Positions 1-5,328 of a DNA stretch of 5,328 nt are shown piece after piece. The notes beneath the pieces are model-generated. The model made no database searches. It saw only the letters and a program-made list of their open reading frames with translations, and was not told the origin of the DNA. This stretch comes from Candidatus Thorarchaeota archaeon (GTDB taxonomy: Archaea; Asgardarchaeota; Thorarchaeia; Thorarchaeales; Thorarchaeaceae). The number at the start of each line of letters is the position of its first letter. Positions within the stretch are counted from its first letter, which is position 1. Both the position numbers and the translations under genes were made by a program. The stretch covers positions 1 to 5,328 of the forward strand of contig JAEORN010000146.1 in NCBI GenBank assembly GCA_016840825.1, given 5' to 3'.

Positions 1-1350
1 AATGAGAATCGATTATCTCTAGAAGAGGTTCATAGATTTCCAACGAAGGGATTCTATGACTGTGGCATCTTTCGATGGGATCTTCCCTCATATTGGGAAG
101 AGATCAAGATGGGTCTAAAGAGAGCCTCAATAGATAGAGACTTCAAGATTCAAGGCATCGGCGTCGATTCATGGGGTGTCAACCTAGTCTATTTGAACCA
201 AGACTATGAATTGGTTTGCTAGCCATTTCACTATAGAGATGGCTTAATTCATACTGGCGATGAGGAAATGAGAAACGCGCTAGACATGCATAGAGTGTAC
301 GAAATTACAGGTATACAAGAAGTACAGTACAATGGACTTGTTCATCTCTTTGGAGTCAGGAAGTTGTATCCAGATGTATATGCAAAAACAAAAACAATTG
401 TTATGATTCCTGATTACATCAATTATCTCCTCACAGGGAAATTAAATACTGAATATACAAACGCAACAACAACACAATTCTTTGATTCAAGGAAAAAGAA
501 GTTCTCAGACGAGATTCTGCAGGAACTCGATTTGACCTCTGAATTTTTTCCACCCACACTGAATCCTGCTACAAAGATTGGAGATCTTAGAGAACCGCTT
601 CAAAATGAACTGGGACTCCCTCCAATTCCAGTATGGACTGTAGCAAGCCATGATACAGCTTCAGCTGTGGTTAGCGTACCTGCAGAAGGAGAGAACTGGG
701 CATTTGTATCTTCAGGAACATGGTCACTCATTGGAGTTGAAATCGAATCCCCAATTATCAATAAGAAGAGCAAGAGATACAATTTAACAAACGAAGGAGG
801 AGCATTTGGTAAAATCAGATTACTCAAGAATGCGATGGGACTATGGATCATTCAAAGATGCAGGGATATTTGGATGCAAGAAACAGGATCTCCAATCTCT
901 TACGAAGAGCTTTCCGAGGAAGCAGAGCATCAAGGTGTTAACCACATCATTGATGTAGATGCCCCAGATTTCTTTAATCCTCCTAATATGATTGAAGCTA
1001 TTGATCGGTATTGTCTTCGGAATGGATTTGACGTGCCTGAGAATAGAGGGCAGTACATACATTTGGTTTACAATTCATTAGCTGCAAAGTATCAGTCTGT
1101 AATTGAAGAGCTGGAAACAACTATTGAGAAAACCATTAGACGCCTATACATCGTAGGTGGTGGGTCACAAGATACTGTCCTTAATGGAAGGATTGCATCT
1201 AGAATGAAAGGAATCGAGGTATTTGTAGGGCCCACAGAAGCAACTGCTATTGGTAATATCATGATGCAAGCATATGCTAAAGGGATTCTATCCAGTCTCG
1301 GGGAAATTCGTTCAGTAGTTAGAAATTCCTTTGATATTCAGCAATGTTGA
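1..1350 (+). pseudogene. rhaB: Rhamnulokinase (FGGY family), 5'-partial and interrupted by an in-frame TAG
   Basis: Would phosphorylate L-rhamnulose to L-rhamnulose-1-phosphate with ATP in the cytoplasm, the second step of L-rhamnose catabolism. Frame 1 is open from the window edge except for TAG at 220-222. Family motifs lie on both sides of that stop. Upstream are EVHRFP (28-45) and IGVDSWGV (157-180); downstream are HYRD (229-240), YTNATTTQ (about 454-477), SHDTASAV with the presumed catalytic Asp at 652-654, SSGTWSL, TNEGGAFG, MGLW, IVGGGSQ and GPTEATAIGN. About 449 codons are present. The family is usually 480-490 residues, so only the first 20-30, including the N-terminal phosphate-binding segment, are missing off the edge. 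The gene ends naturally with TGA. A restart at ATG 268 would lack the N-terminal part of the sugar-kinase fold and is unlikely to be active. Family assignment is strong. Whether it is a true pseudogene, a sequencing error or a read-through gene is open. Confidence 0.88.
220..222 (+). other. In-frame amber (TAG) codon inside the rhamnulokinase gene
   Basis: The frame reads Glu-Leu-Val-Cys-stop-Pro-Phe-His-Tyr-Arg-Asp. From memory, related kinases have Leu or Asn just before this Pro (for example Gly-Leu-Pro in E. coli RhaB). A single T-to-A change from TTG (Leu) would give this TAG. No frameshift accompanies it, since the same frame carries conserved motifs on both sides. Confidence 0.9.
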
Positions 1351-1354
1351 AGAT

Positions 1355-2254
1355 TTACCCAATCTGCTGAGTAATGTATTTACATATTTTATCGATGCCT
1401 TTTCTGCTCTCAGGTGCGAATTGGAAAAAGATTGTGAAAACATGTGGCATATCCTTCCAGATATCGAGGGTCACATCAACACCTTCGTTCTCTGCTTTTT
1501 CTGAGAGTCTTACTGAATCATCAAGAATCATTTCAGATGTTCCGACTTGAATAAAGAGTGGAGGTAGTCCATGTAGGTCTGCATAAAGCGGAGAAATCAG
1601 TGGATTCATTGGATCATGTTCTCCGATGTACTGCTTTACGAGGAAAGCCATTTCTTCCATACTTAAAATCGGGTCAATCTCTGCTTTTGTGATCATTGTA
1701 TCACCTGTGCCAGCAAGATCTGTCCAAGGCGAAAGGCACACCGCGGCTGCTGGTAAGTCCTTTCTTTCGTCTCTAAGTTTCACCAATGTGGACAAAACCA
1801 GACCTCCTCCTGCAGACTCTCCGAAAAACAATATTCGCTTTGGAAGAATCCTTTTCTTCTCGGTTATCCATTCATAAACAGATAATGCATCATTGAGTGC
1901 CGCTGGAAATGGATTCTCAGGAGCTAATTTGTAGTCAATGAGTAAGAATGGAATCTTCGTCTTCATAACAAACTGTGATACGAAAAATCTTGATAATTCC
2001 AATTGCCCAGCAATGTACCCACCACCATGTAGATAGAAGACAACAGAATCATGATGTGTGTCCTTATGAGATATCCATTCAAGTGGGATGGATCCGGCAT
2101 GATCTGGTGTCACCTCAATGGATTCAGGAATTATAGGGATTGAAGACGCTAGACTATCCATACCCTGACGATATGCTGTAACGCTGAGTTCTTTGGGTTT
2201 ATCCTTATTCTTACGAAGTTGGCCAATCACTAGCCGCATTCGGAGGCTAACCAT
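1355..2254 (-). CDS. Alpha/beta-hydrolase esterase, HSL family (monoterpene epsilon-lactone hydrolase / acetyl esterase type)
   Basis: A 299-residue serine hydrolase of the hormone-sensitive-lipase family (Abhydrolase_3), which usually cleaves short-chain carboxylic esters. Visible motifs are the oxyanion-hole HGGG at residues 76-79, LAPENPFPAAL at 110-120, the nucleophile elbow GESAG with Ser147, and the catalytic His271 in MPHVF. The acid lies in the segment TSEMILDDS (239-247). Glu241 aligns with the usual Asp of the DPL motif, with Asp245 or Asp246 as alternatives. Length is normal, and no signal peptide or membrane segment is seen, so it is probably cytoplasmic. The start ATG directly follows the rhamnosidase stop (TAG then ATG), with a purine-rich site 11 nt upstream. 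It ends with TAA, 4 bases from the end of the convergent kinase. From context I infer that it deacylates rhamnose-containing glycosides, but the true substrate cannot be read from sequence. Confidence 0.93.
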   Translation of the reverse strand: MVSLRMRLVIGQLRKNKDKPKELSVTAYRQGMDSLASSIPIIPESIEVTPDHAGSIPLEWISHKDTHHDSVVFYLHGGGYIAGQLELSRFFVSQFVMKTKIPFLLIDYKLAPENPFPAALNDALSVYEWITEKKRILPKRILFFGESAGGGLVLSTLVKLRDERKDLPAAAVCLSPWTDLAGTGDTMITKAEIDPILSMEEMAFLVKQYIGEHDPMNPLISPLYADLHGLPPLFIQVGTSEMILDDSVRLSEKAENEGVDVTLDIWKDMPHVFTIFFQFAPESRKGIDKICKYITQQIG

Positions 2255-4975
2255 CTACCAAACATCCTCTCCTTTAATCGAATATACACCACTTTGTGCT
2301 TCAAAATAAATGCAATCACCTCTTTGCTGAATGCTGTTGATTCCTTCTTGTTTCAACTGCTCAGGAGTGATACCAGTTAGAACTACTGTAGCGGTGGTAT
2401 TTGCAGGAATCTCGAACTGATACTGAATCTCTTGGTTTTCTCTTGACCATGAGAAATGAATAGTTCCGTATGGGGATTCAAACTTCGCTTCAACATTGGT
2501 CAGACCACCTCCGATTTTTGGATCGAGATAGAAGTGCTTGAAACCAGGATTATCGAAGTCAGGTTGTATCCCTGCGACAGCTGTTATTAGCCAACTAACA
2601 ACAGCTCCATACGAATAGTGATTGAGGGATTCAAATGGCTCACCATCTTCTTTGATTCCATACCAACTCTCCCAAATTGTTGTTGCTCCTTTAGTAACAG
2701 CGTACAACCAGGAAGGTGGAGTTGTCTGTGTCAGTAATTTATATGCGGTTTCCAAGTATCCATGTTCTGTGAGAACTCCACATAGGAATGGTGTAGAAAG
2801 GAATCCAGTACCAATATGATAATCCTTCTTTCTAACCAACTCGTCAAGCTGCTTGGCAACACTGGCAGTATGTTCTGATGGAATCAGACCTAATGCAAGT
2901 GGCCGGACAATGTTAGCTTGTTTCTTTGTCCTAATTCTTCCTTTCTTCAGGTACCTCTTCTGATAGGCTCTCATAGCCTGCTCTGACGCTATCTTGCTGC
3001 TAGAGGAATCTTCTATTTTTCCGAGATACTCTGCAATTTCAGAGAAAAGGCGATTAGAATAAGCAAAATATGCAGTGGCGACCTCAGGATCCGAAAGAAT
3101 CAGTCTTTTGATTATACCAGCAAATTGACGAGTACGTGATTTTACCCAAGGTTCCATCCACTCTCCCCAATGAGAACCAGTATCCCACATGTTACGCAGC
3201 ATTTCACGTTTGGTCGGAGTCCAATTTAATGGGTTAATCTTTCGAATCCAGTGTATCTTTTTCGCTCGTTTCTGTTGATACTCTACCCAAGCCTTCATGC
3301 TCTCATAGTGCTCTTCTAGTATCCTTCTATTCCCATATATTTTCCAGATGGTCCAAGGGATTATGACTGCCGCATCGCCCCAACCAGCTGAGCCTTCAAC
3401 AAATTCTAAAGCTCTCTCAACAGGTACAATGTTTGCAACACGACCATCATCTCTTTGAGTTAGCGCTACATCCTTCATCCACTTCGAGAAGAATGCAGAT
3501 GTATCCATCAGGAGTGAGCCCGTGAATGTAAATGCTTGTGCATCTCCAGTCCAGCCGCTACGTTCTCGCTGAGGACAATCAGTTGGAATATCCAAGAAAT
3601 TGCTCTTTTGGCTCCAAAGTGCGTTACTCATGAGCTGGTTGATCATCGTATTCGAGCAACTGAATTCACAAATCTTCTCCATATCTGAATAGACAGCTAT
3701 TGAAGTGAATTCTATGGAATTGATTATGTCTTCAAGGGCATTATCAATCTCAACCTTGACGAATCGATATCCTTTCACTGAGAACTTTGGTTTACAGATT
3801 CGAGGTTTTCCGTCATGGATATAGGTGTCTAGTTGAAAGTCGCCCTTTTTCTTATTCATATGCTCCTGTGTGAAATTACCATCCTTGTCTAGAGATTCTC
3901 CATGTATCAACCGAATTATCGTGCCTTCAGGAATCCCTTCATTAATAGATATCTCTACATATCCAGCAAGATTCTGCCCAAAATCCAAGACCGTTTCTCC
4001 AATTGGTGTTTTGATAATCATTGGTGAGAATCGCTCTTTCTCTCTAACTACTACACTACTACTTGCAACTACTAAATCAGTTGGAAACTCTACACACTTT
4101 GCATGATGCCACTCGTCATCGTTAAAACCATTAGAGGACCAGCCTGACATTTCCCTCCTTGAATCATAGATATCACCTACTTGCAAATCTGATATTCGAA
4201 TCGGTCCATCTGATGAGCATTTCCAAGAATCATCAGTAAAGATAGCTAAATCTCCATTTACTTCAATTTGAGCGAGCAATGCAATCCGCTCACCAGAAAT
4301 GTTTCTAACTCCGCCAAATCCAACCTTTCCCCGCCACCAGCCATCACCCAGGATGATACCGATAGTATTACGACCTTCTTGAATAAGCGAGGAAATGTCA
4401 TAGACTTGATATTGAATTCTTTTATCGTATTGAGTTCTACCTGGTGTGAAGTATTGGTCGCCCACTCTTTTTCCATTGATCCAAGCTTCATAGAGGCCAT
4501 GAGCTGTGATGTATAATCGTGCCTTCTCTACTGGTTTAGAAATATCAAATTCTTTCCTCAAGAGAGGGGTAGGTTGGAATTCCTCTGGATCAATATCTCC
4601 CTCAGGGTCAATCCATTTTGCTTTCCAATCATCAGTATGTAAGAATCCCATCTCCCAGAAGGTAATATCACTCCACTCAGATTCATTACCAAGCTCATCC
4701 CAAATCCTTACTCTCCAGAATATCCTTTCGCGAGACGATAGACTAGGTCCACGATAAGGTATGTATATTGATTGCTCTGATTCCACTTTGGACGAATCCC
4801 AGAGCATATCATCTAAACCAAAGTGCTTAGTTCTAGAGCTTTGAATCTGATATGCTGTCTGCCTAGAACCTATCCGATCTGAGATAAGTTTCCAACTTAG
4901 CAGAGGTGGAATCGCATCGACTCCAATCGGATTCTCTAGGTTTTCACATCGTAGTTGAGAAATTTTCAATTTCAT
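2255..4975 (-). CDS. Alpha-L-rhamnosidase, glycoside hydrolase family 78
   Basis: An inverting glycosidase that releases terminal L-rhamnose from rhamnosides; 906 residues, normal for GH78. Domain order is an N-terminal Ig-like domain (about 1-105, opening QLRCENLENPIG), a carbohydrate-binding-like beta domain (about 110-290), a beta-sandwich domain with DFGQN (about 310-415), the (alpha/alpha)6 catalytic barrel (about 430-790) and a C-terminal beta domain (about 795-885). The catalytic motif DCPQRERSGWTGD has Asp466, Glu471 (general acid) and Asp478. Their spacing matches Asp567, Glu572 and Asp579 of Bacillus sp. GL1 RhaB. Glu769 in TTIWE is the likely general base, and WGEW is at 603-606. 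No signal peptide is seen, so action inside the cell is likely. I chose the ATG at 4975 because GGAG lies 6 nt upstream and the family motif starts soon after it. ATG at 4987 (overlapping the upstream TGA) or TTG at 4990 would add only 4 or 5 residues. The gene ends with TAG, directly followed in frame by the esterase ATG. Confidence 0.96.
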   Translation of the reverse strand: MKLKISQLRCENLENPIGVDAIPPLLSWKLISDRIGSRQTAYQIQSSRTKHFGLDDMLWDSSKVESEQSIYIPYRGPSLSSRERIFWRVRIWDELGNESEWSDITFWEMGFLHTDDWKAKWIDPEGDIDPEEFQPTPLLRKEFDISKPVEKARLYITAHGLYEAWINGKRVGDQYFTPGRTQYDKRIQYQVYDISSLIQEGRNTIGIILGDGWWRGKVGFGGVRNISGERIALLAQIEVNGDLAIFTDDSWKCSSDGPIRISDLQVGDIYDSRREMSGWSSNGFNDDEWHHAKCVEFPTDLVVASSSVVVREKERFSPMIIKTPIGETVLDFGQNLAGYVEISINEGIPEGTIIRLIHGESLDKDGNFTQEHMNKKKGDFQLDTYIHDGKPRICKPKFSVKGYRFVKVEIDNALEDIINSIEFTSIAVYSDMEKICEFSCSNTMINQLMSNALWSQKSNFLDIPTDCPQRERSGWTGDAQAFTFTGSLLMDTSAFFSKWMKDVALTQRDDGRVANIVPVERALEFVEGSAGWGDAAVIIPWTIWKIYGNRRILEEHYESMKAWVEYQQKRAKKIHWIRKINPLNWTPTKREMLRNMWDTGSHWGEWMEPWVKSRTRQFAGIIKRLILSDPEVATAYFAYSNRLFSEIAEYLGKIEDSSSSKIASEQAMRAYQKRYLKKGRIRTKKQANIVRPLALGLIPSEHTASVAKQLDELVRKKDYHIGTGFLSTPFLCGVLTEHGYLETAYKLLTQTTPPSWLYAVTKGATTIWESWYGIKEDGEPFESLNHYSYGAVVSWLITAVAGIQPDFDNPGFKHFYLDPKIGGGLTNVEAKFESPYGTIHFSWSRENQEIQYQFEIPANTTATVVLTGITPEQLKQEGINSIQQRGDCIYFEAQSGVYSIKGEDVW
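2266..2274 (-). promoter_or_regulatory. Shine-Dalgarno site for the esterase
   Basis: On the minus strand the sequence reads AAGGAGAGG, then 11 nt to the ATG at 2254. It lies within the last codons of the rhamnosidase. The spacing is slightly long, but the match is strong. It supports separate or translationally coupled initiation of the esterase rather than obligatory fusion with the rhamnosidase. Confidence 0.6.
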
Positions 4976-4981
4976 CGAACG

Positions 4982-4986
4982 CTCCA
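4982..4986 (-). promoter_or_regulatory. Shine-Dalgarno site deciding the rhamnosidase start
   Basis: The minus strand reads TGGAG, then 6 nt to the ATG at 4975. This is good spacing. The candidate starts at 4987 and 4990 have no comparable site in front of them. The site lies just past the transporter's TGA, consistent with translational coupling. Confidence 0.55.
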
Positions 4987-5328
4987 TCAAAGGTCCATTT
5001 CATCATCAGGAACACTCGATGTGGGTGCTTCCGACACTTCCATTAATCGTGATTTATGGATCTGTTCGATTTCTCTCTTCAGCTCCTGCAACACTTCTCC
5101 GTGCAATGGATAGATTATCATAAAGAGCAATCCAATGGCCATGAAAACTGCAGGTATAGCAAAGAAGAGGAGTTTGATACCAAAGAGTGCGGTCTCAGTT
5201 TGGATATCAGTTCCAGTAACATATCCAAAGTATCCGAGTACGAAAGTTGCTATGATTGGTCCAAGACTGTTAGCAGGTTTGGTGAAGAAGGCATTGATTC
5301 CAAGAAACATACCCTCACGTCTAGTATC
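4987..5328 (-). CDS. GPH-family (MFS_2) sugar:cation symporter, C-terminal part
   Basis: This is the C-terminal end of a glycoside-pentoside-hexuronide:cation symporter, a membrane protein that takes up sugars or glycosides with H+ or Na+. The frame stays open to the window edge, so the ATG at 5310 is internal; 113 residues of a protein usually 450-500 long are visible. The segment RREGMFLGINAFFTKPANSLGP matches the conserved cytoplasmic loop and following helix of the family. Counting from the window-edge codon, two membrane helices lie at about 21-38 and 49-74, the latter typically followed by YPL. A charged tail of about 40 residues ends in DDEMDL and TGA. It is the first gene of the visible operon, and its stop is 11 nt from the chosen rhamnosidase start. 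Substrate is inferred from neighbours: rhamnose, or more likely rhamnosides, because the rhamnosidase appears intracellular. Confidence 0.87.
   Translation of the reverse strand, partial: DTRREGMFLGINAFFTKPANSLGPIIATFVLGYFGYVTGTDIQTETALFGIKLLFFAIPAVFMAIGLLFMIIYPLHGEVLQELKREIEQIHKSRLMEVSEAPTSSVPDDEMDL

Noticed and set aside
600..1062. Two minus-strand open frames opposite the rhamnulokinase
   Set aside because: They are antisense to strongly conserved kinase motifs, and the translations show no domain.
268..1350. A separate 360-residue gene starting at ATG 268
   Set aside because: The sequence upstream in the same frame is clearly the N-terminal part of the same kinase, with the TAG at 220 between them. 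The purine-rich GAGGAA directly abuts the ATG, which is too close for a normal ribosome binding site.
1374..1385. Inverted repeat ATGTA-TT-TACAT followed by a short T-rich stretch, as a terminator of the kinase
   Set aside because: The stem is 5 AT-rich base pairs with a 2-base loop, too weak to support a terminator call, and it lies in the coding sequence of the esterase C-terminus.
4258..4500. Minus-strand open frame of 80 codons inside the rhamnosidase
   Set aside because: It overlaps the carbohydrate-binding-like domain of GH78 in another frame, has no recognisable family and no clear start signal.
4268..4757. Two plus-strand open frames opposite the rhamnosidase N-terminal half
   Set aside because: They are antisense shadows of a clearly conserved protein. 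Their low-complexity Ser-rich translations match no family I recognise.
2255..4990. TTG at 4990 as the rhamnosidase start
   Set aside because: It has no good ribosome binding site. The ATG at 4975 has GGAG at ideal spacing and sits just before the conserved N-terminal motif.

Overview
The window is almost fully coding and looks like part of an L-rhamnose / rhamnoside utilisation locus from a prokaryote. By eye the GC content is in the low-to-mid forties per cent. Shine-Dalgarno-like sites lie before the internal genes, and Arg is often AGA in the kinase. Nothing here fixes the phylum. Compact spacing and these families fit an anaerobic bacterium or an archaeon (an Asgard-type archaeon is possible), but that is a guess.

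Layout: on the + strand, positions 1-1350 hold most of a rhamnulokinase (RhaB, FGGY family). It is cut at its 5' end by the window edge and interrupted by an in-frame TAG at 220-222. Tail to tail with it, only 4 bases away, a minus-strand cluster runs from the right edge to position 1355. In transcription order this is the C-terminal end of a GPH-family (MFS) sugar:cation symporter (5328-4987), a full-length GH78 alpha-L-rhamnosidase (4975-2255) and an HSL-type alpha/beta-hydrolase esterase (2254-1355). Gaps between the three minus-strand genes are 0-11 nt, so they are very probably one operon. No stretch over 300 bases lacks a gene. No tRNA, rRNA, CRISPR, insertion sequence or riboswitch was seen, and the operon's promoter must lie beyond the right edge.

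Inferred pathway: the symporter imports rhamnose-containing glycosides. The esterase removes acyl groups, and the rhamnosidase, which has no visible signal peptide, releases L-rhamnose inside the cell. After isomerisation by an enzyme not in this window, the kinase would phosphorylate L-rhamnulose.

The most notable points are two amber (TAG) codons. One breaks an otherwise well-preserved rhamnulokinase. The other is the only codon separating the rhamnosidase from the esterase, which lie in the same reading frame. The plain reading is one broken or mis-sequenced kinase gene and one normal stop/start junction. A TAG-reading genetic code would explain both, but this is a low-probability alternative.
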